NCBI GenBank assembly: GCA_932294295.1
Contig: OW028580.1
Coordinates: forward strand, 27,040,896 to 27,104,895
Length of the DNA: 64,000 nt
Direction: 5' to 3'
Source of the DNA: Alitta virens
Taxonomy: Eukaryota; Annelida; Polychaeta; Phyllodocida; Nereididae
The first letter of the stretch is position 1; each line of letters begins with the position of its first letter. Made by a program: the position numbers and the translations under genes. The notes under the pieces were generated by a model. The model was given only the letters and a program-made list of their open reading frames with translations. It was not told the origin of the DNA and ran no database searches. This document shows, piece by piece, positions 12,037 to 23,575 of this stretch.

Positions 12037-13124
12037 GAGGAAATAAAACCCAATCAAACACAACACAATACATATGGCGTGTTATGAGTATCAGAGAGTC
12101 ACCATGTAACCATATCATGGCTGCTGGTCAGTGGTCATAAAAGACGGTGTGTGGAAAATACCAACTTGTGCACCTTTATCTTCTCAAAGATCCACTTTAA
12201 AGTACACATATTAGGAGGTCTATCATTTATTGTAATGTCTTACCCTCTCTCATTCTCAAATCTATAGAGTAAGACTATTCTCATAAATATCTAAGACGTT
12301 CTTCTTCTGGCCAAATGAGAGGGCCACCATTTAGTCCATGAGACAACTTATCATTTGACCAAACCCCTGTTCATTTGAGCCTTACAAGACTGTCATCATT
12401 GGATTGCTGTCCTTTAGCTCTCTAGTCCCTACTTTTTGGACAACTTTCCTTGGAATCAAAGGCAGAGTGCTCAGTAATTCCCAGGATAGTAAAGGATGTT
12501 ACAGCATAGAAGGGAGGACCCTGGACAAGGGACTAAGATTGGATATTCTGAGGCACTCCTCAGTGTTGCACGAGTGATGGGAACACCACATGATGTGGAC
12601 ACTTTAGCAATCAGGAGCTGCAACCTAATGGTGCTGGGAGCCAAGCAGCGCACAGATTAGTAATTTGGCAAATGGCATAAGAAGAACAAACTGCATGGTC
12701 GGTAAAGTGATTTCATTTAAATGCACCATGATGCCTCTCTGCCAAAATATTTTGCAACATGAGGAAGTGGGTTGCCTCATGTAAATCCCATGTAATGTAA
12801 AAGATTCATTACATGCTCCTATTTTGTGCACTTTGGAATTATTATACTTGCTACATAGTAAAAGTTCTGGAATTAGATATGTGTCCCCAATGAAAGTAAT
12901 TTGAAATTTAGATGAAATATATACAGTAGGACATACTCATGTTGAGGATGACACATCCTTTAATCTAATTTACAGGTATCAGATTCAATTTACAGGCATC
13001 AGAAATAAGAATGGATTACATTTCAATAAACTTGAATGCACATGAAAATTTGAAGAACTCACTTTCGCAGATATATCTGTGTTACAGTCTCACATATATA
13101 TTGTAGGAGTTATGTTTGTTGAAA

Positions 13125-13205
13125 CCTGAAATAGTAGTAGTAGTAGTAGTAATTTTATTAACCAAAAGTGGATGGCGACCAGAAAAAGCCAACGCTTATG
13201 ATGAT
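13125..13205 (-). mobile_element. LINE 3'-tail fragment inserted in copy B
   Basis: Copy A lacks this ~75 bp. On the minus strand it reads as a 3' end with an AATAAA-like taataaaatt followed by a (ACT)n tail, the pattern of a severely 5'-truncated retrotransposon insertion. Confidence 0.5.
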
Positions 13206-15952
13206 GATGTAGTTCAACACGCATCTTAATATTATATTTTGGTGTTACAATTTCACGGCAATCAAAACACCTGTCTTCAAATTGATCATTTGCTCTGCTA
13301 ACAATTATTAACGAAAAAACTTGTAGAATACATTTTAACATATGACAAATTATTACAGGTGACAGGATTTAGTTACAAAATATAATTTTATTTCTTGATG
13401 TTCTTCACAGCTCGACTTTAATTTTTGTTGAATAGAACATCTACTTTGGTTGATGTTTATATAATAATAGTGAAAGTATACATATTGGATAAATTCTATT
13501 ATATAAAATTATTTTCCTGTAATTACAAAAGCAAAACAATGATCTATTACAAAGACCATCCTCCAGACAGAACAAGTTTGATTTTATGACGCTATGGTAT
13601 CATTCGTGATTATTGCAGTTTCCTGCTTTTGGCTAAAATTCATTGCAATTTATGCAGTATTAATTTACCTTCTTGTCTCCTATAATTGTTCTATCCCATC
13701 CAAGGTTTTATTTCAAAGTATGAAATCTGTCAAGTTTGAGCAAAGTTATAATATTTCCTCATCCAACAAATGAAGAAATACTGCACATCAGATTCTACTA
13801 TCTTCCACACAAATTTTGAAGCCAAGTCACGTCTTTAATTAAAGGCATGATCTCCATTCTCAAGCTTTATTGTCACATTTAAAGAACAATGTGCTTCTAA
13901 ATTTTGTTTTATTGAGACTTCAATCTCTTTGCAAGTTTCAACATGTCCCTATTAAATGAGCGTGGCACAAAAAAGGTTTCTTAATAAAGGTTTGATTCAA
14001 TAAATCATGAAAGTTTCTCGCCTGTTAAGTTCAGTTTGTGTTCATTGTTTCCTGTCCCCATTTTGTCAAAACTGAATTCCAACCTGTCTTGCACACAAAA
14101 TTGTTCATTCCCACCAATATGCCGCTAATATTTCCTTAATGATATGACAAATATGTAAATTGAGAATGTATTGCAGCGACAGTTTAGAAAAAAAATATTT
14201 TTTTGTATCCAGTAGTAGACTTTGAATCATATGTCACTGCTTATCACAAGTTATTAGATTTGGTGCTAAAGATATTTTAGCGCCTAATCATATGCTTCTT
14301 CATTGAACCAGTGTATGATGACTAAATAGGTATTATCAGAATAGTGTGTCATCTAGTCTTCTCTGGCCTTGTCTTGCCTAATGTAACTCATCAAAATATT
14401 GAAAACAATTCTCAATCTAGAATTAACCTTGACGTATTAAATATCTGGTGAACCAGATGACAAGTCCTGAATTCAGCAAAGTGAGACTTAGGGAGAGAAG
14501 AATAATCACAATGAGACACTAAGGGATATCCTTTAACACAACAATAGCAGAAGCAGTAGAAGTGGTTAAGTCCCTGGACAGTGCTTAAGAGAGCTGGACC
14601 AAAAGTAATGCATCATGGTAATCCATGCAGCGTATGATTGTATCTCTTTGTGAAATATTTACAGATGTGGTTTGCTGTTTGCCCCAGCAAGTATGAAAGC
14701 CATAATATTCCACGAAGAAAAAAAAGGAAAAAATCAATGTGTGCCACAGGACTGGACAATGCAAAGCTGTCACTGGATTCTTCATATCTTTTAGTATTTG
14801 GATGGACTATGCTCAATTGCAACCTTAAAGCTGGATTGTCACTCAATATGACAGTGGCCAAAATCTATTGCATTCATTTCATTGTCTTCTTTATACTGAT
14901 TACCTACCATCCAGAGTCTTGGCATCCTATGGGTTCACTATCTCTCAGACAATGGAGCTTAAATTGTTATGGATTCAAACTGGATGTCCAGTGGTCTGCA
15001 AGGTTTTGTAAAGCCTTGTCGATGTGGGTTGGTAGAGCACTTCTCTTTAAGCTTGAAGAGTTTGTTTCTGTGTGAGAAAACTTGCGCATGTTGCAAACAA
15101 AGCTATACTGGCAATATCAACCTGCATACACACTACTTCCGGAAAGAACAATTAAAACTGGAAAACTATACTGTATGACATTATCCTATGTTTGCAACAA
15201 AGGAAGCACTATTACTGTTTGAAAGATTTCTTAATTGTACCAATTCTATCGAAGTGCATGGAACTATATTGAATTCTTAGTGCTTTAAAAAGGTCTAGGG
15301 TTTACAGTACTTTATACAGGATAACAACAAACTATTTCTGCTGAATTATCCACAATGTCGACAGTATATAGGACAGCCATGGCACCTAATTCCGATAGAT
15401 GTCAGTGGCCACCCAAAGAATGGCCAGATCTAACTGCCCTATGTGTAATGTGTTTCATTAATCTCGTCCAAATATGCATTTACATTATTATCAACAGGGG
15501 CAAGCAATTCACCTTGTGGCATCCCAGCGTCAGAGGGTGAGCCTTTTGGGATGTTAACACCCTGGATTGGGACATTCAATAAAGCAGGAAAGATAGTGGA
15601 CACCCTTTGGCCTGTGATAATGTCACATCACCCTACTTCGCACTTCTTGACCCCTTAGCATAATGCATCAGGCATTGAATGGCTTTACACTTGGTTGGAT
15701 AATTGAAAAGTTGTAAGCAGTAACCTCAAATGAAGGGTAAAAACTTGATAAAGGATGAAATAAAGGAACTCTCAACTACAGGATCTCATTTTCTTACATC
15801 ATAAAATGCACTACAGGATTAAAGGTTTATGCCAATATCTTTTTTTCAAGACAAAGTGATTACTGAATAAGGGTAGATATACTAAAGGTCACCGTGCTAT
15901 TTTGTAGTTGTAAAATATATATTACAGTATAGCACAAAACATCTGATGAAAT

Positions 15953-17320
15953 ACTAATCTTCATTACTTTACACTATGTCGCATTTGCAGCAAGAAAGCT
16001 GTAAAGGAAATCATTGAATATATTGGGTTGTCGCGCAGTTTTGAACTCATAATTGGGCATAAAAACTAAAGCAGGTCAATATTATGGGGTTAAGAAGCAA
16101 CAACAACAACAAAAATAAAATTAATTAATTAAATTAAATCTCAGTGTTAGCATTTGCAAAAGGTTAATCTGACGACCCTCATGTTTACAACTTTATTCAA
16201 CCTCAGGTACAAAGCTATCACTTTTCAGAGAAATGTGTGTATTCATATTAAAGTATATAGCAACATTTGCTAGTTTGCTACTCGGTGGCATCCCATCCCC
16301 ACTTATAGTCAAACTATAAACAACATAAAAATGAAAATATGCTATTGCTACAGTTTTAAGAAGAATACCTATATCCAGTTATTCATCTTTCCAAGATCAG
16401 TTTATTCCTATGATACTATTAGGCTAGTATCTAATTTGAGACCTCGTGCTTCAGCTAACCTTTAGCACATATGCTATTCATCAGCAGAATTCTGTCAGCC
16501 TGCTGATGGTGAACCCTGACCTCATGCATTTATGCTTGGTATAAACACAGATTACTCTCTCATCAGAATTACAAGTAGGTCTCAGAAAGAGAACTCTGCC
16601 TCTTGAGATGTTGGTTCTCCAAAGTGAACCAATCCATCACCACAGCAATTAATTTTCATTGTTAGTTTGTGAACAAAACAGAATAAATTTGTATTGTCTA
16701 TTTTCTTTGCAACAAGGTATCTACTTCACCATTCATCATCTCACGTAGCTTGTTTTCAGATTCAGAATTATCGATCAGACTGACAGTACTACTCAAACAT
16801 TTATATAGCTATTGGCTAAAGCTCCTAATAACAACCTGGGTTAGTAAATATCTTATATAAATTTCACTTGGCTGTTATAATATACACCTATAGATAGTCT
16901 CTATGCACTTTAATTTCAGTCACATAGTGGCCTTAGGGTTAATGTGATTCTAATACAATCATTCATCTAGTATGGTGTTTTGATTTTGGTCTAGCTAATT
17001 TTGGGGAGTGCTGTTCACTTGTTCTGGAGGGTTTAATTAACTTCAAAACTTGTCCCAGCATAGAAGCCTGGTATTGAGTCACCGCCAATGCAACATAACA
17101 TGCAAATGGCTACTAGATTTAACTCAGGCTATATTGAAATTTGAATTTGAATTGTTAAACATGCTAATTGAGCAATTATACCCTACAGTACACTTACTTC
17201 TTTTTTTTTAGCATTGAAATCCACTATATTTCATCAGTATACATCATGGCCAAATGCGCCACATGCGTTTTCCATGCGTTTGGATAAATGCATGGAAAAC
17301 GCATGGTTTTTGCCTCGTTA
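15953..17320. other. copy-B-specific 1.4 kb of unrecognised DNA
   Basis: Copy A has no counterpart between about 8533 and 8545. The stretch is AT-rich, with a short CAA triplet run near 16100 and no long open frame. It ends in a block that duplicates the neighbouring tgcgttttccatgcgttt words. I see no terminal repeats or transposase motif, so whether it was inserted here or lost from copy A is open. Confidence 0.6.
17265..17302. repeat. perfect 13-bp hairpin
   Basis: gcgttttccatgc (17265-17277) and its exact complement gcatggaaaacgc (17290-17302) flank a 12-nt loop. A further copy of the half-palindrome follows near 17340-17375. Confidence 0.8.
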
Positions 17321-18341
17321 TAATTAGCTAAAAACAATGCCTTTTCCATGCGTTTATCCTTCTCATGGAAAACACACACATTTGGTCATGTACCTCTCTA
17401 AAAAATGTTCATCAGATATAAAGATGATAAAAATCAAACTCTCTCAATTCCGTGTAATGTCCTTTTCGAAACTTTCAAAGTGATGTGAGTACAAAAAACC
17501 TCGTAGCGTCTTTTAAATTACGGTTCCGTGGTGGTAGTAAACTACGGCAAGCTATCTGTGCCAAAGTTTACTTTGGAGTCATTTGTCATTTCCATAGGGA
17601 ATATACAGCACAGCGACGAAAATTGCTCATTACTGTCAAGTTTTGTGGAAGTGAAAAATGTTGCTGAAATCCGTCAAATGCAACTTCACTAGAGCTGAAT
17701 GATCGGATTAATTAACCAATTACATCTACAGTTGGTGGAATTGATATGTAAACTTTCATTCACGAGCAAAAGTCTCTTAGATTTAACAGTATTTGTCAAT
17801 AGTCACTAAGAAAGATTAGGTAACAGTGATTGACCTTCCAATGACCGCCAAATGAGTCATAACTAATTTATAAGTCAGGGGATAAAATAGCTGAAGTAAA
17901 ACATATATAGGAGTGTGACTCATCATTCATCAATGCAGTTTATAGCAGAAGAAGACAAGAAGAGTACACTCAATTCTACCAATTGTAACAATCAGTCTTC
18001 CATACAAGTCTGAAGTATCTAGAATAGGCCAGAAAAACATGGTGACAGTCCCAATGATTCAGAGAAATTGTATTTTGTTTCTCGGAATCGATCCCATACA
18101 TTACATGTACGTATGTTGCGTATCAGAGCTTTCAGCTACTTCCTAAATTGCTTGTTACATTATGTTTTAATGTATTATCCATAGCCTTGATCCATCTGCT
18201 ACTAACACTGGTTTTTGTCTTAAGATGTTTCACAAATCATGACCCATCGGAAGACAATTAGTCTATATATGTTAATATATGTAAAATATTAATAATATAT
18301 TTTCATCAGAATATACAGATCTTGCAGTACATTGATATATA

Positions 18342-19525
18342 TGCAGTGGCATAGCTATGGGGGGGCCCCACTCAAAGGCTGTGCCCCCCCCCCAGGTGCC
18401 CCCCCCCCCCCAGATTGGCTCATAATATTTTGGCCTCTTAACACAGTCACGTCGAAATGATCTTTCGGCCAGTTATAAGTGAGAAAGACTGCTTGACCAA
18501 TCTGCTAAAAATAGGCACAAACATGTGATGTCATAAGCACATATGCTATTCACATGCTCTTGCCTATGATGTCACAATATATGACGTCATTAATGAGCAA
18601 TGCAAAAATGAGATGTGCCCTTGTCCTTATATTTAGTCAGAGTAGTTTGCTACACCCAAGCGGAGCACTGACCTATTTAGCTTGACCTAGTTAAGCTAAG
18701 AAGCCGCACAATGCATGGAATATGTAAAGTGTTACCAGTCAGAAAATATTGATTATATGGTGGAATAGGAGTAGGACCACATTCTAGGTATGTAAGTTTC
18801 CTTATTCTGTTGGATTAAGTGCTTCAAACTACATTTCACAACTAGCTGTACAGATTATGAATGTATCTATCTTACTATGTGTACCTATTTATCACTTGCA
18901 GAGGAATCATGCGGAAAGGAGTATAACATTTCTTTGGCAAAAGACCTGCTGGAGATGCAGCTATAGCAGTGTCCAGCAGAAGAATGAGAGATGAGGAGGA
19001 GACTGATACAGTTTTGCCCCAATCTGGCAGTGAAGACAATTGGATGGACACTTCAGACTGTGATAGCAGTGACTCAAGAGACGGAAGAGGACACTAATGT
19101 GATTCATACTTTAACTGGAAGTTCTAGCTTGCCTGAAACTGGACCCAGTGGTTCTTCATTTAAGGCTCCTGGACCTGATGACCTAAACAAGGGGCGGACC
19201 GATGAGCAAAAGCGACCAAAATTTGCTAATTTTCCCAGCACACAGTTCGGACAAAAACGAAGGTTGTTTTCTTCAACTTGGTATGATTTGTACTCCTGGC
19301 TAGAATATTCAGTTAGCAGGGATGCAGCCTTTTGCGTTTGCTGCAGAATGTTTGCCCCTCGTGGAAAAAACATAACAGAAACTGTTTTCACACAATCTGG
19401 GTATCAACAGTGGAAATAGGCAACAGGTAAAGATTCTGGACTTGCCCAGCATGAAAGGAGTGATTTTCACAAAGCTGCATTCTGTGCTTGGCAAGACTTT
19501 AAGTGTCACATTCAAGCAGGCCAAA
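18342..19525 (+). mobile_element. hAT-superfamily DNA transposon, 5' portion only
   Basis: The left end, gcagtggcatagctatggg followed by a G/C-rich run, matches the usual hAT terminal start CAGTGGCGTAGC. About 540 bp of leader follow, then remnants of a transposase N-terminus. The right terminal repeat is missing: the element stops inside the coding region and joins atatacgacatg, the target sequence that copy A retains intact at 9527. The insertion is thus precise relative to copy A on both sides, yet lacks its right end. Confidence 0.85.
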
Positions 19526-19534
19526 TATACGACA
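18928..19534 (+). pseudogene. hAT transposase N-terminus (TTF-type zinc finger) pseudogene
   Basis: Begins with FFGKRPAGDAA and an acidic leader (MRDEEETDTVLPQSGSEDNW). It shifts frame near 19090 and continues as a TTF-type zinc-finger region like those of ZMYM1-related hAT transposases. There it shows FANFPSTQFG, RLFSSTWYDLYSWLEYS and DAAFCVCCRMF, with the paired cysteines expected of the finger. An in-frame TAG at 19417-19419 interrupts it, after which LAQHERSDFHKAAFCAW restores the family pattern (H..S..H). The RNase H-like catalytic core is absent because the element is truncated. It is non-functional; the family identification is confident. Confidence 0.82.
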
Positions 19535-19905
19535 TGTTAACCTCCAAAGGACAAGATTAGAAGTATGTAAAGTAAGAACTAATCCATTATAATCTAGGAC
19601 ATAGCATATAAACAATAAAACAAAATACCATGTGTTTACTCTCAAGAAATAACAAATAAGAGTAATGAGTATTTACAGGTGAAAGATGAATCAAATAAAA
19701 ACAATTAGGCACATAGAAGGCAGGTGCCATATTGACACTCAGTTTGCCACTTAAAAATATAAAGTTGAGAACCATTTAAATCCAAAGCCTTACAATATTT
19801 TTTCATGAAAGCCAGAAAACATACACTTTACTTGTGCCATGTTGTGTTCCATCAAAAAGAAGATCAAGGCATCAATCCTTGGAAGCAGAGATAAGCCACT
19901 ATCAA

Positions 19906-20315
19906 CATACAGTTAGTTTAATTGAAAACGGCCTGTCAAATTGAACCTAGAAAAAACTAGACAACTTTTGCAATATAATGCAACCTGCCACTAAACGGAA
20001 CTGTCTGGCTATAGCTGGCTACTCAAATCCGGACCTAAAAGTACATGCAGCACCATTTGGTTCATAAGTTGAGAATTATGCATATTTGTAATATTTTGTT
20101 AAAAATATGCATGTCGATTGCACATACATATTTATGATATATTAGATAAATTTCTTACATTTACCAAGGTTTATATTTTTTCAGTAGTGGTAGTTTAAGC
20201 CGACTATAAGGTAGAAATAGACCGAAGCGGCTGGCTTTAGCCTGTTACAGTTATAGCCAGAAATAGGTTGCTACAGCTGACTAGAGTTGACCATATTCTA
20301 TGAAACTAATTGTAG
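19906..20315. mobile_element. inverted-repeat element with AGTTAGTTT ends, plus orientation
   Basis: Left end ataCAGTTAGTTTaatt and right end tatGAAACTAATTGtag are inverted repeats. The interior (cggcctgtcaaattgaacc, gcggctggctttagc) matches a second copy on the opposite strand at 47554-47870. It is about 400 bp with no coding capacity, so likely a non-autonomous DNA transposon. Its right end abuts the SGNH relic. Confidence 0.75.
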
Positions 20316-21455
20316 TCACTAGAATAAATGATGCAGCATCAAGAAGACCTGAGAACAAGATCTGCGCAGACTTCCAGAACCTCATCAGTACTGCTAAACA
20401 GATTGCAATGAACATCGTTATTTCCAGCATTCCCCAAGAGAAGACTCCAGAGCCAACATTGGAGAGGATTAACCCCATCAACCAGTGGTCATCCCCATTG
20501 TTAATTAAGCCGGTGCTAACTTCAATGATGTCAACTACAGGTACCGAGATGACACCATTGACTCCAGCTTACTCCTTGCCGATGGACTACTGTCTAGTGT
20601 GCTGGAGTTGAGAAGCCCCCTCAACCTCGGTCGATCAAGACAAAGCTAATACAACCATCAGTAACAGACCATCCCACCGTTGGCAGACAAAGACAAGACC
20701 TACACCTACACCTAGCCTGATCAACCCAATGACAGCTCCCCTTGCAAGAGTCAGCATTGTCCACCCTCCTCTTCAATCTAAACATGTCTCTTGCATGAAA
20801 ATCCGTCTACTTCAGAGGTGTGAAGTTGCCGCTAAATACTTCTACGAGTTTGACTTTTCCATCTGGAACATGAAATTCAGAAGTTCTGAACATGCACTGC
20901 ACTATTACAAGTCCATCACCATGGGAGAAAATGCTGCAGCTGCAAACGTCCTAAGAGCCGAGACTCCCCTTTAGGCCAAGAAGATCTGCAACAGCATATC
21001 AACAACACCCAGATGGCACGGCATGAAGCAAGGCTTGCAATTGTCATCTGTTTCACCAAACCCTTATAAACTCGATCAGAGAATCGAAAACATCGCGGAC
21101 CCTTATTGGGGGAAAGGTCCTGATGGCACCTGTCTAAGCATAAATTGGTAAACTGCTTATGACACTGAGAGCCGAGCTTACCAGCAGCACTCTCCATCAC
21201 CTGAACTTCACGCCCAGTATATCAGTGCCTCCCCCTTGCAACTAGCATGGCTTCACCACTCCGCAATGAAAACCTGATGCTTTAACTGTGGCGAACACTC
21301 TCATACCACTGACAGTTGTAGACTCGGGTGATGCTTCCACTGCAATGGTAACGGCCACAAGGGGAAGTATTGCCCACAGAACAGCCATGCCAGACTCTAC
21401 TGAGAGAATGGCCATGACGAAACAGCCGGATCATTGACTTGTGATGTATATATAT
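20303..21455 (+). pseudogene. retroelement-like ORF relic: SGNH esterase + NADAR domain + two CCHC zinc knuckles
   Basis: First block: an SGNH/GDSL esterase middle and end (the xxND block INDAASRRPENKICADFQNL, then TAKQIAMNIVISSIP, then after a frameshift YRYRDDTIDSSLLLADGL). The N-terminal catalytic Ser block is absent. Second block (about 20797-21195): a NADAR domain, seen as FDFSIWNMKFRSSEHALHYY, AKKICNSI, IADPYWGKGPDG and, after a frameshift, IGKLLMTLRAEL. NADAR proteins act on ADP-ribose or riboflavin intermediates. Third block: two perfect C-X2-C-X4-H-X4-C knuckles, CFNCGEHSHTTDSC and CFHCNGNGHKGKYC. All parts are collinear on one strand over 1.1 kb with several stops and frameshifts. 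SGNH domains are known in ORF1 of some CR1-like LINEs, and knuckles are typical of retroelement RNA-binding proteins. That the NADAR domain belongs to the same ancestral ORF is inferred from collinearity. Confidence 0.72.
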
Positions 21456-22318
21456 AGTGACTGTACTGTTTGTATTGATTATTTATATTTATGATACATG
21501 TTGTAATAATTATGCTTTCACTTTAATTAATATTAAATGACAGAAATGGTGTTTTTACTGATGTCACTTTTTTTGCTGAAGAGGATACTTGGATATTCAG
21601 TAATGTTTCAGGTGTTGGTTTAAATTTACTCAGAAACAACCAGTGTCTCAGGTGTCGATGAAGTACATCATATCATGTGTTTTATGCATATACATGTATA
21701 TCCTGGAAATGATAACCCCCATAATCCAAAAAGAGTATTTTCTTTCATTTGAATATACATGAAACACAAATTGACAACATGTATTAGTATTAAGTTCTAA
21801 TTGCCTTCAGGACTTTGGTTATGTAATTGATTAATTAATATTTCATTAAATCATCATATAAAGTTTAAGGTCAAGATATTGAGTTTGTGGTTTTTTTTTT
21901 TTTATGCTAAGTTTTGTGTTCTTTGATATTTGTAGATTTACCGAATTTTCGCGTGTAATAAACGTTGAACGAAAATACATCATTGCGTGGACTAACAAAA
22001 GGCATAATAAGAAAAATACCATGTTTCTGGCAAACAGTCAAACCTTTTATCACTGACAAGTCCAAGTCAAGCATCCAGACTATTATGTTGTATGAAAACG
22101 ATGCAGTCATTACACATTATTGATAATTTTGAGGCAGCTAATACTTTCAATGACTACTTTGTGAATGTCACGCAAGACTTAAAATTGTGAGCCAGATTGC
22201 TAGACAAATTTGTCTACCCTGGATAATATAATTGATCATTAAAACACCATCCTAGTGCAACAAAGATACATGAAAAAGTACAACCCAACCAACAATTCAA
22301 TTTCTCTTGTGTGACTCC

Positions 22319-22428
22319 ATAAGCAACAGCGGGTCAAGAAAATTAAATTGACTTTCAATGTCAAATCGACGCTGAAAGAGGGAGGGGCCTGCGCCAGCGG
22401 CGCGCCCCTCTGGATCCGCGCCTGATAC
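22319..22428. mobile_element. GC-rich insertion within the LINE relic
   Basis: About 110 bp interrupt the LINE between VTP and LKEMKPNN. The core gggcctgcgccagcggcgcg, followed by cccctctggatccgcgcctg, contrasts sharply with the AT-rich surroundings. It resembles the GC-rich subterminal sequence seen near the ends of hAT-type elements. No clear terminal repeat or target duplication was found. Confidence 0.5.
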
Positions 22429-23035
22429 GCTTAAAGAAATGAAGCCCAACAACGCCTGTGGCTTTGAAAGTATTTCTCCAAAATTCTTGAAAAGAAAAAT
22501 GTGCTAAACTACTAAGTGAAACATTAACCCCAATTATTCATAGCATTTAAGCATACTTTCATCAACCTTAAAGATATTCGAAAATGTTTTGTGTGAACAG
22601 ATTTCCGAATACATTAACGATAAGCTTAAAATTAACCTGGCTGTTTACAGCCAGAAGCACAGTTGTAATAATGTATTAGTAAACTGTGTAGAGAAATAGC
22701 ATTAGTCATGAGACATTAACAAACATGTAGGGTGCATCCTAATGGACTTATCCAAAGCTTTTGGACTATTAATTGCAAAATTAAATGCATATGGCTTAAG
22801 CACCAAATCATGCAATTACATTTGAGACCATTTAACTAACAGAAGTAGCTTGTTAAAATAGAACAAATTAGAAGTCACTGGCTATCTCTCAAAACTGGTG
22901 TTCCCAGAGGTTCAGTTATGGACCACTTTTGTTCAATATCTTTATAACTGACTTCACGCTTTTCCGGCAAAACGAATGTAAATTTTATAACTAAATATGT
23001 CGCGTACTCCGCTGACTTTACAATTACACCTTTGG

Positions 23036-23145
23036 CAGGCCTGATCAAACATGAGTTTGCCATGGTGGGGACTCAAACCTGCAACCTGGTGGTTTGAATG
23101 CGAGAACCTTAACCATTTGGCCACGGCACCTCTGAGCAGAGAACT
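23036..23145 (-). mobile_element. tRNA-derived SINE fragment (family 2)
   Basis: On the minus strand it starts like a tRNA gene, gaggtgccgtggccaaatgg then ttaaggttctcgcattc (A box), and has B box ggtttgagtcccc. That is the layout of class II (Leu/Ser-like) tRNAs. The clover-leaf does not close and the element sits inside a dead LINE, so it is a SINE head rather than a tRNA gene. Confidence 0.6.
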
Positions 23146-23575
23146 ACGCATATGATAGAACACTATCCTTTTCTCATACATGCTCCACCAAACATTGCTG
23201 TAACATGGTTTAATAATAACCATATGAAAGCTAACCCTTCAGAGTTTTAAGCAATTTGCTTCAGCAAAAATGAACTATCAGCACAGTTTGAAATTAATGG
23301 CAAACATAATTTATTCAGAAAAGGTTGTAAAACTGCTTGGAATTCATACTGATAATAAGTTATCATTCTCTACTCAGGTTTCTGAAAGAAAGCTGACAGG
23401 AAAATCCTTGTAGTATCGTTCAAAGATTATGTAAAAATCTTGACTATTCAATTACAATTAAAATATATGAATCATTTACATTATCAAACTCTCTCTATTG
23501 CTTAACCGTATATAACTCCTTTAGTATAACTAATGACAGGAAACATGAGAAACGAGCACTTAAGACTTGTATGTA

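Larger units (their letters stand above)
9856..19860 (+). repeat. tandem segmental duplication, copy B
   Basis: Direct tandem copy of 1395-9812, separated from it by 43 bp. Relative to copy A it carries extra DNA at about 10255-11226 (inverted-repeat insert), 13125-13205 (LINE tail fragment), 14203-14275, 15177-15395, 15953-17320, 18060-18125 and 18342-19525 (hAT fragment). Apart from these the two copies are collinear. No intact gene is seen. Confidence 0.93.
22088..23575 (+). pseudogene. second LINE reverse transcriptase relic, with nested insertions
   Basis: Motifs in order: DNFEAANTFNDYFVNVTQDL before the RT; MKPNNACGFESISPKFLKR; SKIFENVL-like text (tcaaccttaaagatattcgaaaatgttttg); VYSQKHSCNNVL; CILMDLSKAF (palm, catalytic Asp); GVPRGSVMGPLLFNIFITDF; a degenerate catalytic YSADFTI in place of YADDT; NNNHMKANPSEF; KLLGIHTDNKLSFSTQVSE. 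The segment between the SPKFLK and SKIFEN blocks is deleted, many stops occur, and two foreign pieces are inserted (22319-22428 and 23036-23145). It differs in sequence from the 3853-5883 LINE and is older. It lies 640 bp after the SGNH-NADAR relic on the same strand. A 3'-UTR-like AT-rich stretch separates them, so I do not claim a single element. Confidence 0.85.

Noticed and set aside
14638..15178. Open frames of 145 and 69 residues partly shared with copy A (7349-7597, 7742-7990)
   Set aside because: The shared sequence follows from the segmental duplication; frames differ between copies by indels, no domain is visible, and part reads as decayed sequence on the other strand as well.
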